Below are positions 39,327 to 48,950 of a DNA stretch of 64,000 nt, one piece after another. The stretch comes from Leeia aquatica (GTDB lineage: Bacteria; Pseudomonadota; Gammaproteobacteria; Burkholderiales; Leeiaceae). A program made the translations under genes and the position numbers. Within the stretch, counting starts at the first letter, position 1. The number at the start of each line of letters is the position of its first letter. The notes beneath the pieces are model-generated. The model did not search any database, was not told where the DNA came from, and worked only from the letters and a program-made list of their open reading frames with translations. The DNA lies in NCBI RefSeq assembly GCF_012641365.1, contig NZ_JABAIM010000001.1, positions 1,488,001 to 1,552,000 of the forward strand, written 5' to 3'.

Positions 39327-40520
39327 TCACGCCGCGGCAGGCACAGCCATCCGCTGCAGCTGACGTGCAAACTGCTGTAGCGATGGAATGCCGCTCAATT
39401 CGGCACGTTGGCACCAGTCACGCAAGCGGTTCAGCAGTTGCTCGGAGTTCATGGCCGAACGCTCCCACAACGTCGTCAGCTCTTGCCGCATCTGGTACAC
39501 GGTTTCCAGCACCCGGCTTTGCTGCAGGATCGTCTGCAGCGTCGCGCGCTCGCCTTCCGGTGTGTCTTTAGCATCCTGCTTCAGCCAGCGCTTCATCTGC
39601 CCCCAGCTGAGGCCCGATGGCAGCTTGGCAGCACCGGCCAGCTTTTCCAGCTCAGCCGCGCAGGTTTCACGCAGCGTACGCGCGTATCGTGAGGCAATGA
39701 TGTAGCGATTGGCAATCAGCGCCTGCAAGGTGGCATGGTCGGCTTCGAGTTTGGTGGGGACATCCACCATCTTCGGCTGGGTACGGCGCACCGTCGCCAG
39801 CCCCAGCAGCGACAGGATGCGGATATACATCCAGCCGATGTCAAACTCAAACCACTTGTAAGACAGCTTGGCGGATGTCCCAAAGGTGTGGTGGTTGTTG
39901 TGCAGTTCTTCCCCCGCAATCAGGATGCCCCACGGGAAAATATTGGTGCTCTTGTCCTCGCACTCAAAATTGCGATAACCCCACCAGTGCGCCAAGCCAT
40001 TGATGACCCCTGCTGCAAAAAACGGGGTCCACACCATGGCCACCGCCCACATCCAGATACCATTAGGGCCAAACAGCAGGATAGCCAATACCAGCAGTAT
40101 GCTGATACCGCCCGCGCTGTAGCGGGTGTAGACATTGCGCTCCATCCAGTCATCCGGCGTACCGTGGCCGAACTTGTCCATGGTTTCCTGGTTCTTGGCC
40201 TCTTTGCGGTAAAGCTCTGCGCCTTGCAACAGCACTGTACGGATACCATAGGTCCACGGGCTATGCGGGTCTTCCGGGGTCTCGCAGCGAGCATGGTGCT
40301 TGCGGTGGATCGCCGCCCACTGCTTGGTCACCATGCCGGTGCCCATCCACAGCCAGAAGCGGAAAAAGTGGCTGACCACCGGGTGCAGGTCCAGCGCACG
40401 GTGCGCTTGATGCCGGTGCAGAAAAATCGTCACTGCTGCCATGGTGACATGGGTAAAACCCAACACCACCAGGATATAGCCCCACCAGGGCAGATCAATC
40501 AAACCATTAAGCCATTGCAT
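39327..40520 (-). CDS. Membrane fatty acid desaturase (acyl-CoA/delta-9 type)
   Basis: This di-iron integral-membrane enzyme introduces a double bond into fatty acyl chains, usually to keep membranes fluid in the cold. The three histidine boxes are HRHQAH, HRKHH and HNNHH. About four membrane segments are visible, with the first at 10-33. The C-terminal 120 or so residues after the last box form a soluble helical extension (LETVYQMRQELTTLWERS). A TATAAT-like box occurs at 40562-40567 upstream on the minus strand without a clear -35. Confidence 0.92.
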   Translation of the reverse strand: MQWLNGLIDLPWWGYILVVLGFTHVTMAAVTIFLHRHQAHRALDLHPVVSHFFRFWLWMGTGMVTKQWAAIHRKHHARCETPEDPHSPWTYGIRTVLLQGAELYRKEAKNQETMDKFGHGTPDDWMERNVYTRYSAGGISILLVLAILLFGPNGIWMWAVAMVWTPFFAAGVINGLAHWWGYRNFECEDKSTNIFPWGILIAGEELHNNHHTFGTSAKLSYKWFEFDIGWMYIRILSLLGLATVRRTQPKMVDVPTKLEADHATLQALIANRYIIASRYARTLRETCAAELEKLAGAAKLPSGLSWGQMKRWLKQDAKDTPEGERATLQTILQQSRVLETVYQMRQELTTLWERSAMNSEQLLNRLRDWCQRAELSGIPSLQQFARQLQRMAVPAAA

Positions 40521-40628
40521 GAGTCCATTCCATCCATCTTGATCATGGTTATTGTCACTGCATTATACCTGCGTCCATACGGTCTACACTGCACCGGCTG
40601 TCCAGATTCCAGGCGAGTTGCCCCCGCA

Positions 40629-41873
40629 TCAGGTGCTGGCCAGCACAATCTGCCGCTCGCGGAACAATTGCCAGGCACGCGCCAGAATGGCTGAAGACAG
40701 TTCACCACTGCCCTTTTCAGGGTCTGCAATCCAGAAGCCCAGCTCCAGCTGCACGCCGTTGGCGGCGAACGCCTTGACGATCACGCCGGGTGCTGGATCC
40801 TGCAGAATGCGCTGCTGCCCCTGCGCCGCCTCCAGCAAGGTAGCGCAGGCCAGCGGCAAATCTGAGTCGAACGTAACGATCGCCTGCAAGGCAATACGGG
40901 TGCGCCGATCCGAGTAGGAATGATTGGTCACCACCGAGGTAATCAGCGTGTCGTTCGGCACAATGGCTTCATTGCCTTCCGGGTTGCGCAACACCATGTA
41001 GCGTGCGGTCAGCCGGGTCACTTCGCCGAAGCGGCCATCCACCGTCAGCAGGTCACCCAACCGGATGGAGTGATCCAGCAAGATGATGAAACCACTGACG
41101 TAATTGCTGGCAATCTTTTGCAGGCCGAAACCCAGCCCCACCCCCAGCGCCCCGCCAAACACCGAGAGCAGGGTCAAGTCGATGCCGGCAACGCTGAGCG
41201 CAATCATTACGCCAGAAACCAGCAGCAACGCCCGTCCCAGTTTGGACAACATCACCCTGGAGCTGCTATCCAGTGCCTCCGTCCGCAACAGTCGGCGCTC
41301 CAGCGCTCGGGATAGCGACAGCGTAACCAGCAGCGTCAGCGTCACCGTCATCAAGGCATTCAGCACCATCAGCAGCGACAAGGAGTGTTTGCCTACCGGG
41401 ATGGCTACCCCGTCAAGCAACAGCAGGAAATCTTCCCAGTCGCCAGTCAGATGCAGGGTGACCACCAGCCAGATGACGATGGCCATACCCCGCTCGGACA
41501 CCCGCAGCCAGCGCGCCTGAGGAAATACACTGCGCAGCAGGTAAATGCCCAGCCGGATCAGCAGCCACGCCAGCACCAGTACATTGATCAGCCATAACAG
41601 CCAGACCTGCTGGTAATGCTGCAGGCTCCACTTCCCGAAGCTGATGAATACTACAGCCAGCAAGGGAAACAGCACCCGCTGCAAGCCACCGGCACCATAT
41701 TGCCAGGTCGTCTCTTCTGCCTTGAGTACCGGCCGCCAGCGACGACTCAAGCCCCAAGCCAGCAACATGGCCACCGCCAGCACCAGCCACTCTTTCCACG
41801 AGGCCTGCCAGCTCAACAATTCGCGTAATGAAGCGTCCAGGTAACGTTGCTTCAGCATCACGTTCCAGTTCAT
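40629..41873 (-). CDS. MscS-family mechanosensitive channel
   Basis: The protein has several N-terminal membrane helices and then the MscS pore and beta domain: LSVFGGALGVGLGFGLQKIASN (pore helix), SGFIILLDHSIRLGD and VPNDTLITSVVTNHSYSD. MscS channels release solutes on hypo-osmotic shock. 414 residues exceeds minimal MscS because of extra N-terminal membrane spans. The C-terminal alpha/beta domain is present and ends RERQIVLAST. Confidence 0.92.
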   Translation of the reverse strand: MNWNVMLKQRYLDASLRELLSWQASWKEWLVLAVAMLLAWGLSRRWRPVLKAEETTWQYGAGGLQRVLFPLLAVVFISFGKWSLQHYQQVWLLWLINVLVLAWLLIRLGIYLLRSVFPQARWLRVSERGMAIVIWLVVTLHLTGDWEDFLLLLDGVAIPVGKHSLSLLMVLNALMTVTLTLLVTLSLSRALERRLLRTEALDSSSRVMLSKLGRALLLVSGVMIALSVAGIDLTLLSVFGGALGVGLGFGLQKIASNYVSGFIILLDHSIRLGDLLTVDGRFGEVTRLTARYMVLRNPEGNEAIVPNDTLITSVVTNHSYSDRRTRIALQAIVTFDSDLPLACATLLEAAQGQQRILQDPAPGVIVKAFAANGVQLELGFWIADPEKGSGELSSAILARAWQLFRERQIVLAST

Positions 41874-42031
41874 GCACGAGTCCGATGCAAAATCATAGCG
41901 CGCACCCGGCCATTCGACCAGCGCCGCTTGGGCAAGTACATGGTTTCAAACATGAAAATGACATGTTGATTGTAAAGAAATTTGTTATCATCAGGCTTCT
42001 TTAATCATCTTCAACCGGATTTCACGCGACC

Positions 42032-43525
42032 ATGAGCAAGAAAATCGTCATCCCTGTCGCCATCGTTGCCGTCCTGGGCGTCGGCTACACCGGCACATCC
42101 TGGTGGTTTGGCAAGCAGGCACGGACTCAGCACCAGCACTTTGTAGAGCGGCTCAACAAGGTCGCTCCTTATCTGAAGGTGACGGAACTGGAAAGTTCCA
42201 GTGGCGTCTTCTCCTCCAGCCGAACCATCAAGTATACCGTGGCTGGCAGTGTAGGGTGTGATCTTGCCGAGAGCATGCAGCGCGTGGGCAAAGACATGGG
42301 CCCGCTGGAGTTCACCGTCAAGGAAACCATCCACCATGGCCCGTTCACCTTCGGTGGTGGTCACACCGGGTTTGCCCGTGCGGTGGTGAACACCGAGCTG
42401 GTGCTGAGCGCAGACACCCGCAAGAAGCTGGAAGAAGTATTCGGCAAAGTACCGCCTGCCAGCCTGCGCACCGTGGTCAGCATGGGCGGTGACAGCGAAC
42501 TGACCCTGGATGTGCCAGAACTGACCTCCAGCCTGAATGATGGCTCCAAACTGCAATGGACCGGCCTGACCGCCTCGGTCAGCTACCCTGCCGATTACAG
42601 CAGCTACGTCACCAAGATGAGCAGCAATGGCCTGACCATCACGGGCGCATCAGGCGAGCAAGTGCAGATCGGCAAAATCAGCATGGACAGCAACAGCAAG
42701 ACCGAATTTGATGTGCTGTCGGTTGGCGATGCCAGCTTCAACATCGACAGCATGTCGTTCAAGAATGCCGCGCTGCCCATGCTAAACACGGAAGTCTCCA
42801 AGATCAGCTACACCGCCACCAGCAAGAAGAATGGCGACTTCCTCGACATGTCGCTCAAGCTGGGCGTGGACAAAGTCAACACCATGGGCAAGAGCTATGG
42901 CCCGGCCCACTATGATGTTAGCCTGAACCACTTGCACGGTAGCACCTTGGGCAAGCTGGTACAGGAAGTCAACAGCATGTCCGGCCAGTGCAGCGACCAA
43001 GCGACCCGCCAGATGCAGCTAATGAGTGCGCTGGGCAAGCATGGTATTGCCCTGATGCAACAAACGCCGGAATTCATTCTGGACCGCATCAGCTTGAACA
43101 TGCCGGAAGGTGAAGCCGTGATCAAGGCCAATGCCAAGATCAACAACTTTGCTGCCAGCGATGTCCAGCAACCTGCAGGTCTGCTGCAAAAGCTGGAAGC
43201 GGGTCTGGATATCAACTTCCCGGAAGCCATTGCCAAGATGCTGGCTGCGCAAATGATGGCCAAGGAAGGCATGGATCCAGCAACGGCAGAGGCCATGCTG
43301 ACCCAGCAACTGGAAGGTGCTTTGGCCCAAGGCCTGCTGGCCCGTAATGGCAAGCAGCTGGTGACCAAGCTCAGCTGGAAGGCCGGCAAACTGCAGATCA
43401 ACGGCAAGGAGTTCCCGCTGCCGATGCTGGGTGCCCTGATGGGCGGCGCCCCGGCCGCACCGGAAGGTGGTACGCCCGAAGGCGCCATGCCGGAAGGTGA
43501 AGCCAGCGACGCCATGCCACAGTAA
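42032..43525 (+). CDS. DUF945 (YdgA-like) exported protein
   Basis: An N-terminal membrane anchor (VIPVAIVAVLGVGYTGTSWWFG) precedes a large, mostly beta soluble domain. Family features include TELESSSGVFSSSRTIKYTV and VKETIHHGPF, matching DUF945 as in E. coli YdgA. The C-terminus ends in a Gly/Pro/Glu-rich tail with repeats of PEG (APEGGTPEGAMPEGEASD). Its function is not established. The gene stands alone, with a perfect inverted repeat after its stop. Confidence 0.85.
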   Translation: MSKKIVIPVAIVAVLGVGYTGTSWWFGKQARTQHQHFVERLNKVAPYLKVTELESSSGVFSSSRTIKYTVAGSVGCDLAESMQRVGKDMGPLEFTVKETIHHGPFTFGGGHTGFARAVVNTELVLSADTRKKLEEVFGKVPPASLRTVVSMGGDSELTLDVPELTSSLNDGSKLQWTGLTASVSYPADYSSYVTKMSSNGLTITGASGEQVQIGKISMDSNSKTEFDVLSVGDASFNIDSMSFKNAALPMLNTEVSKISYTATSKKNGDFLDMSLKLGVDKVNTMGKSYGPAHYDVSLNHLHGSTLGKLVQEVNSMSGQCSDQATRQMQLMSALGKHGIALMQQTPEFILDRISLNMPEGEAVIKANAKINNFAASDVQQPAGLLQKLEAGLDINFPEAIAKMLAAQMMAKEGMDPATAEAMLTQQLEGALAQGLLARNGKQLVTKLSWKAGKLQINGKEFPLPMLGALMGGAPAAPEGGTPEGAMPEGEASDAMPQ

Positions 43526-43534
43526 GCGGTAACC

Positions 43535-43579
43535 GTACAAACAACAACGGGACACAGTGTGTCCCGTTGTTGTTTGTAC
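43535..43579. terminator. Perfect 21-bp inverted repeat, probable bidirectional terminator
   Basis: Arms at 43535-43555 and 43559-43579 are exact reverse complements around the 3-nt loop AGT. The inner part is GC-rich (CGGGACAC) and the outer part is GTT/AAC-rich, resembling a broken U-tract on both strands. It lies between the convergent DUF945 and rsmB-like genes. Confidence 0.75.
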
Positions 43580-43619
43580 CCCTGGCTATCTGATCAGACA
43601 TCGCTGGGGGAAAAAGACC

Positions 43620-44861
43620 TTAGTCTGGCACCCGCTCCAGCACTGCCGCAAAGAACCCGTCTGTTGCGTGCACATGCGGATACAGTTGCAAGTAATCGCC
43701 TTGCTGTGGCACCTGCGGCAGCAGGCTGGACACCGGCACCACGCGGAAAGCCGGGTGGCTTTGCAGGAAGCGGGTAATTTGCAGCTGGTTCTCATCCGGC
43801 AAGATGCTGCAGGTCGCATACACCAAGCGCCCACCGGGTTTGACCAGCCGGGCCGCACTTTCCAGAATCGAAGCCTGACGTTGCAGCAAGTCCTGCAGCG
43901 AGGCTTCACTTTGTCGCCACTTCAGGTCCGGGTTGCGTCGCAGCGTGCCCAGACCACTACAGGGCGCATCCACCAGCACCTTGTCGATCTTGCCCTGCAG
44001 ACGTTTGATGCGGCTGTCGTTCTCATGCGCAATCAACTGCGGGTGAACGTTGGACAGGCCGGAGCGTTTCAGCCGTGGCTTGAGGTTGTTGATGCGCTTT
44101 TCTGACACGTCAAAGGCATACACCCGGCCTTGTGATGCCATCAAAGCCCCCAGCAGCAGCGTTTTGCCACCGGCACCGGCGCAAAAATCCACCACCATGT
44201 CGTGGCGCTTCGGGGCCAGCAACAAGCCCAGCAGCTGGCTGCCTTCGTCCTGCACCTCTACCCCACCCTCGAGAAACAGCGGGTGGCGGTTGATGGCGGG
44301 TTTACCCGGCATACGGATACCCAGCGGGGAGAAAGGCGTCGGCTCGGCCTGCCAGCCCGCTTGTTGCAGTGCTGCCAGCGCCTGCTCGCGCGTGCTTTTC
44401 AGCGTGTTGACACGCAAATCCAGCGGCGCAGGCTCACGCAATCCCCGCCCCAAGGCCACAATGTCAGCTTCCGGCATGTCCTTGAGGTGCGGCAGCACCC
44501 AGTCCGGTAGTTCGGCACGGGCGATCAAGGGCTGCTCGGTGGGGGCTGCCGCCAGCAAGGCAGTCAACCATGCGGTATCGGCTTCCGACAGCAGTGGCGC
44601 CAGCTCCCGCTGCGGCAGGCTGCGCACCAGACGCATATAGGCCAGCAACAATTGGCGTGGCGTCGCATCCGGTGCACGCCATTCCAGCCACAGGCGATGG
44701 CGCAGCACCCCGAACACGCTTTCGGCAATAAAGTTGCGATCCTGCGCGCCCAAGGCCGGATGATTACGAAAGTAATGGCTCAGCGACACATCCGCCGGAT
44801 AGGTCAGCGGCAGAATGGCTTGCAAAGCCTGATGGGCCTGTTCAAATTGAAACGGGGTCAT
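43620..44861 (-). CDS. rsmB: RsmB-like rRNA (cytosine-5) methyltransferase
   Basis: This Nol1/Nop2/Sun-family enzyme uses two cysteines to methylate C5 of cytosine in rRNA. Motif I is VVDFCAGAGGKTLLLGAL, motif IV DAPCSGLGTLRRNPD, and motif VI LVYATCSILPDEN with the catalytic Cys. The N-terminal 130 residues are helical and may correspond to the RNA-binding part of RsmB. The precise target (C967 of 16S) is inferred, so the symbol is tentative. Confidence 0.85.
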   Translation of the reverse strand: MTPFQFEQAHQALQAILPLTYPADVSLSHYFRNHPALGAQDRNFIAESVFGVLRHRLWLEWRAPDATPRQLLLAYMRLVRSLPQRELAPLLSEADTAWLTALLAAAPTEQPLIARAELPDWVLPHLKDMPEADIVALGRGLREPAPLDLRVNTLKSTREQALAALQQAGWQAEPTPFSPLGIRMPGKPAINRHPLFLEGGVEVQDEGSQLLGLLLAPKRHDMVVDFCAGAGGKTLLLGALMASQGRVYAFDVSEKRINNLKPRLKRSGLSNVHPQLIAHENDSRIKRLQGKIDKVLVDAPCSGLGTLRRNPDLKWRQSEASLQDLLQRQASILESAARLVKPGGRLVYATCSILPDENQLQITRFLQSHPAFRVVPVSSLLPQVPQQGDYLQLYPHVHATDGFFAAVLERVPD

Positions 44862-44898
44862 GGTGTGTTCTCATCAACGCAGCCGAAACCGCATCGGA

Positions 44899-46062
44899 TT
44901 ATTTGTTGTCCCGGCCGGTTTCCAGCATGGCACGGTATTGATATACCACTTGATCGCCGAATTTCAAACCCAGCAAGACCAAATCTACGGGCTGCCCTTC
45001 ATCATTGGTACCGACAATCCGCACCGGATAATTAAAGTGGTCCAGATCGAGCCAGACATCAAAGCGCCTGCTGCCGCCCACCACCTGACCACGAACGTGG
45101 GCTGTACGGATTTTCCCTGCAGGCACTTCAATCACTTCTTCCCGGTCTGCCACAAAGCGAACCGGATAAACCTTGTTGCGGAATACCAGTTGAAGGTCAA
45201 ATGATTGCCCTGGCTCCAGCTGAGCGGCCAATTGATACCCCCAGGTTAACAAATCCTGGGTATCACTCTCCAGCGCCACCTCTTTCGGGTCATCCGGTGA
45301 ACCATAGTGAATGACTTTTTGCGCATAGTCGATGGCCGCCGCGTACTTTGGCTCGGTCTTTTCATCCCGATACTCGGCAAACTTGTCAGGCAAGATACCA
45401 TCCTTGCCGATCCGGCCACGGCTTTCCCAGCGGATGCTCTTGTTGAACAGGGAGCCCCCCATCACGATGCGGTAGCCCTCGCCGGTAATCTCCCAGCGCT
45501 GGGTCATTTCCGGCCCCTTCAACATCTGATACTTCGCTGTGCCCGCCCGTGGGAAACTGTCACCATAATTGGCCAGCTTGCCATTACTTGGCTTATCCGC
45601 AGGCTTGTCAGCCGGCTTGTCCGGCTTGCTACTCGGCTGCGAGGCCGAAGCTTCCGGTTTGATCTTGGGTACTTCCGTCGACGCACCACGCGCCAAAGCG
45701 CCGATGGAAGCCGCTTGCCCATTAGCCTGCGACGCGGCTTGCTGCCCGCGTGCCGGGCGATTATTACGATGGCTGGCGTGCTGTGTCCTGCCGATATCTG
45801 AGGCTGCCTGCTCGGAAGCGGCCTGCTCCGAGGCCGCCATACCGTCTGCGGGATCAGGCTTGACCGCCAGTTGTGCTGCTACCTTGACCGGATCACTCTG
45901 CAGCAGCTTGGCCTTGTTGGCCTTGGTCAGCAGCTTGGTCTGCAGCACCTTGGTTTCCGGTGTGCTCCAGTCCGGCAAGGTGATGATGTTGGCCGCCAGC
46001 AGGACGATATGGATCAACAGAGAGAGGGTCAGTGGCAGCCACCACCGCTTGAATGCCGACAT
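44899..46062 (-). CDS. DUF3108-domain protein with TonB-like N-terminal anchor
   Basis: One N-terminal membrane helix (WWLPLTLSLLIHIVLLAANI) leads to a long Ala/Gln/Lys/Pro-rich linker with short tandem repeats (ASEQAASEQAASD, KPADKPADKPS). A C-terminal beta-rich DUF3108 domain of about 220 residues follows (KYQMLKGPEMTQRWEITGEG, FDVWLDLDHFNYPVRI). The role is unknown; a periplasmic location is likely. I start at MSAFKRWW (46062), 4 nt after the purN stop, so it is probably a third gene of the purM-purN transcript. Confidence 0.83.
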   Translation of the reverse strand: MSAFKRWWLPLTLSLLIHIVLLAANIITLPDWSTPETKVLQTKLLTKANKAKLLQSDPVKVAAQLAVKPDPADGMAASEQAASEQAASDIGRTQHASHRNNRPARGQQAASQANGQAASIGALARGASTEVPKIKPEASASQPSSKPDKPADKPADKPSNGKLANYGDSFPRAGTAKYQMLKGPEMTQRWEITGEGYRIVMGGSLFNKSIRWESRGRIGKDGILPDKFAEYRDEKTEPKYAAAIDYAQKVIHYGSPDDPKEVALESDTQDLLTWGYQLAAQLEPGQSFDLQLVFRNKVYPVRFVADREEVIEVPAGKIRTAHVRGQVVGGSRRFDVWLDLDHFNYPVRIVGTNDEGQPVDLVLLGLKFGDQVVYQYRAMLETGRDNK

Positions 46063-46066
46063 GGGT

Positions 46067-46663
46067 TTAACCTGCCACCCGCACCCGGCCATCGGCTTCC
46101 ATGTGTAGCCGGTTTTCTACAAACAGGCGTACTGCCTCAGGATAGAGACGATGCTCTTCAACCAGCACACGCGCCGCCAGGCTGGATTCATCATCCTCTG
46201 CCAGCACCGGCACCGCCGCTTGCGACACAATCGGGCCGTGATCCAGCTCGGCGGTGACAAAATGCACCGTGCAACCGTGCAGCTTGACCCCCGCCTGCAA
46301 GGCTTGCTGATGGGTGTGCAAACCCTTGAAGGCGGGCAGCAGCGAAGGATGGATGTTCAGCATCCGCCCCGTGTAATGGCGGGTAAAGCCTGCGGTGAGG
46401 ATGCGCATGAAACCGGCCAGCACCACCAGATCCGGCTGATAGCCGTCGATCAACTGCATCAGCGCTGCGTCGTATTCCTCACGGCTGGCGAAATCGCGGT
46501 GCGACAGCACCGCGGTCTCAATACCGTGCTCACGGGCAAACGCCAACCCTGCAGCATCCGGTTGATTGCTGATCACCGCTGCTATCCGGCACGGCAGCTG
46601 CGCCTTGACCAGCGCCTGCATATTGCTGCCGCGACCCGAAATCAGGATGACAATCTGTTTCAT
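46067..46663 (-). CDS. purN: Phosphoribosylglycinamide formyltransferase
   Basis: PurN transfers a formyl group from 10-formyl-THF to GAR in purine synthesis. Motifs: ILISGRGSNMQALV, the catalytic LNIHPSLLPAFKG (Asn-His) and TAELDHGPIVSQA (Asp). 198 residues is normal. It lies 5 nt after purM. Confidence 0.97.
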   Translation of the reverse strand: MKQIVILISGRGSNMQALVKAQLPCRIAAVISNQPDAAGLAFAREHGIETAVLSHRDFASREEYDAALMQLIDGYQPDLVVLAGFMRILTAGFTRHYTGRMLNIHPSLLPAFKGLHTHQQALQAGVKLHGCTVHFVTAELDHGPIVSQAAVPVLAEDDESSLAARVLVEEHRLYPEAVRLFVENRLHMEADGRVRVAG

Positions 46664-46668
46664 GACCC

Positions 46669-47700
46669 TTACACCACCAGCGTCTGCGCTTCGCCCACCA
46701 GCTGCGGGCGGATACGACCAATGCGGTACACCGTCTCACCGGCTTCGGTCAGGATGCGGGTCGCCGCTTCGGCATCTTGCGCCGACAGCACCAGCACCAT
46801 GCCGATGCCACAGTTGAACACGCGGTACATCTCGCCCATCGCCACATTGCCCGCATCACGCAGCCACTCAAACAGCTTGGGCAGCTGCCAGCTGCCAGCC
46901 TGTAGCTCGGCGGTCAGCCCTTCCGGCAGCACGCGCGGAATATTGTCCAGCAAACCTCCACCGGTAATATGAGCCATGCCCTTGACGGTGATGCTCTCCA
47001 TCAGTTTCAGCACGGGCTTCACGTAGATGCGGGTCGGCGCCATGATGGCAGCCGCCAGCGTGCGGCCATAGAAGTCCGCATTGAGATCAGCCTGGCTGTG
47101 CTCAATGATCTTGCGCACCAGCGAGTAGCCATTGGAATGGGTGCCATTGGAGGCCAGGCCCAGCACCACATCGCCTTCGGCAATGGTCTTGCCGGTGATG
47201 ATCTTCGACTTTTCCACCACACCCACGGCAAAACCCGCCAGATCGTATTCACCGGCCGGATACATGCCCGGCATTTCAGCGGTTTCACCCCCAATCAGCG
47301 CACAACCGGCCTGCTCACACCCCTGGGCGATGCCTTTGACCACATCGGTGGCTTGGGCCACGTCCAGCTTGCCGCAGGCAAAGTAGTCGAGAAAGAACAG
47401 CGGCTCGGCGCCCTGCACCAGAATGTCGTTGACACTCATGGCCACCAGGTCAATGCCCACCGTGTCATGGCGGCCCAGCTCAAACGCCAGGCGCAGCTTG
47501 GTACCCACCCCGTCGGTCCCGGACACCAGCACCGGTTCCTGGTACTTTTTGCTGATTTCCACCAGCGCGCCAAAGCCGCCAATGCCCGTCAACACTTCCG
47601 GGCGCATGGTGCGTTTGGCAAAAGGCTTGATGTTCTCAACCAGCTGGTCACCTGCGTCGATGTCCACGCCAGCGTCACGGTAGGTGAGGGAGGTGCTCAA
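46669..47700 (-). CDS. purM: Phosphoribosylformylglycinamidine cyclo-ligase (AIR synthetase)
   Basis: PurM closes the imidazole ring to make AIR with ATP. Motifs: [62 protein letters not shown] and [15 protein letters not shown]. The codon at 47698-47700 is TTG, with AGAGAG about 6 nt upstream, so a TTG start is inferred. 343 residues is normal. It is divergent from the permease gene. Confidence 0.97.
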   Translation of the reverse strand: MSTSLTYRDAGVDIDAGDQLVENIKPFAKRTMRPEVLTGIGGFGALVEISKKYQEPVLVSGTDGVGTKLRLAFELGRHDTVGIDLVAMSVNDILVQGAEPLFFLDYFACGKLDVAQATDVVKGIAQGCEQAGCALIGGETAEMPGMYPAGEYDLAGFAVGVVEKSKIITGKTIAEGDVVLGLASNGTHSNGYSLVRKIIEHSQADLNADFYGRTLAAAIMAPTRIYVKPVLKLMESITVKGMAHITGGGLLDNIPRVLPEGLTAELQAGSWQLPKLFEWLRDAGNVAMGEMYRVFNCGIGMVLVLSAQDAEAATRILTEAGETVYRIGRIRPQLVGEAQTLVV

Positions 47701-47852
47701 TTCGTACTCTCTTTCCGGGGGCAGTCAACGGTACGTTTTGCAACGCGCCGGGCCGGTGTGACTCACACGGGCCGATCAAACAAAAGATTCTTCTGGGCTT
47801 CACCCAAGCGCAGGCAACTGTGGAATAATCGTCAGTTCCTTCGCTTAAGCCA

Positions 47853-48947
47853 GTGATTTCGCTGCGGATTGTACCCGAAATGCGCGCTGCCCGCCCTCTT
47901 TTGCCATCATCGGTCTGGATCGGCCTTGCCGTCGTCAGCGGCCTGGCCCTGCTGTGGCTGCTGCGTTCGGTACTGACGCCCTTTCTGGTCGCGGCCATCC
48001 TCGCCTACATCCTCTATCCCTGGGTCGAAGCGCTGACCCGCCGCAAGGTACCGCCCACTGCAGCCTCCCTGCTGGTGCTCAGCGTGGTCGGGATCATCTT
48101 CCTGGTTCTGCTGATGTTGATCATCCCGCTGTTTTACCGGCAATTTGCCGCGCTGATCGAGCGCATGCCAGCCTTGACGGCCTGGCTGGAAACCCAGGTG
48201 GCCCCCACCCTCTCTGCCTGGTTCGGCACGGAGATCACACTCGATGGCAGCCGCCTACAGGCCTTGCTGTCCGGCAATCTGGGCAAGATCAATCAGCTGT
48301 TGCTGTCCCTGTTGCCGTCCTTGCGCAGCAGCACCCTGTCCGTGATGGGCACCCTGGCCAATCTGGCGCTGATCCCGCTGGTGATGTTCTACTTCTTGCG
48401 GGATTGGCCTCGTCTGACCCACAGTGCCGAGAACATGCTGCCGCGCCGCTTTGCCGCCCGTACTTCGGGTTTGGCCCGGGAAATCGACCGGGTGCTGGGC
48501 GAATTCCTGCGCGGTCAGCTCTCAGTCATGCTGGTCATGTCCATTTACTATAGTCTGGTCCTGAAGCTGGTGGGGCTGCAGTTTGCATTTTCGGTCGGGA
48601 TCATTACCGGCCTGCTGGTGTTCATCCCCTATGTCGGCATGGCAACCGGCTTGCTGCTGGCGACCATGGCGGGCATGCTGCAGTTCGACAGCATGGCGCC
48701 CTTGCTGATGGTGTGGCTGGTGTTTGCCATTGGTCAGGCACTGGAAGGCTTTGTGGTGACCCCCTGGCTGGTCGGCGATCGCATTGGCCTGCACCCGGTG
48801 GCCGTCTTGTTTGCCCTGATGGCGTTTGGCCAGCTGTTCGGCTTTACCGGGGTGCTGCTGGCCCTGCCATTGGCCGCCTGCCTGCTGGTCGCACTGCGCG
48901 AGGCCCGTACCCGCTATCTGAACAGCGCCTTCTATCAGCAGAACTGA
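47853..48947 (+). CDS. AI-2E/PerM-family membrane permease
   Basis: This polytopic inner-membrane protein has paired N-terminal helices (IGLAVVSGLALLWLLRSVL), a soluble loop with amphipathic helices, and a C-terminal block of helices including VGIITGLLVFIPYVGMATG and FGFTGVLLALPLAACLLVAL. The PYVG motif is typical of the family. Members have been linked to AI-2 or sodium/proton export, and the substrate here is unknown. The start may be GTG 47853 or ATG 47880. It lies 3 nt before hda. Confidence 0.88.
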   Translation: MISLRIVPEMRAARPLLPSSVWIGLAVVSGLALLWLLRSVLTPFLVAAILAYILYPWVEALTRRKVPPTAASLLVLSVVGIIFLVLLMLIIPLFYRQFAALIERMPALTAWLETQVAPTLSAWFGTEITLDGSRLQALLSGNLGKINQLLLSLLPSLRSSTLSVMGTLANLALIPLVMFYFLRDWPRLTHSAENMLPRRFAARTSGLAREIDRVLGEFLRGQLSVMLVMSIYYSLVLKLVGLQFAFSVGIITGLLVFIPYVGMATGLLLATMAGMLQFDSMAPLLMVWLVFAIGQALEGFVVTPWLVGDRIGLHPVAVLFALMAFGQLFGFTGVLLALPLAACLLVALREARTRYLNSAFYQQN

Positions 48948-48950
48948 ATC

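Noticed and set aside
47701-47852. Possible PurR-like box (ACGTTTTGCAACG) upstream of purM
   Set aside because: The match to the gammaproteobacterial PurR palindrome is only partial, and betaproteobacteria generally lack that regulator.
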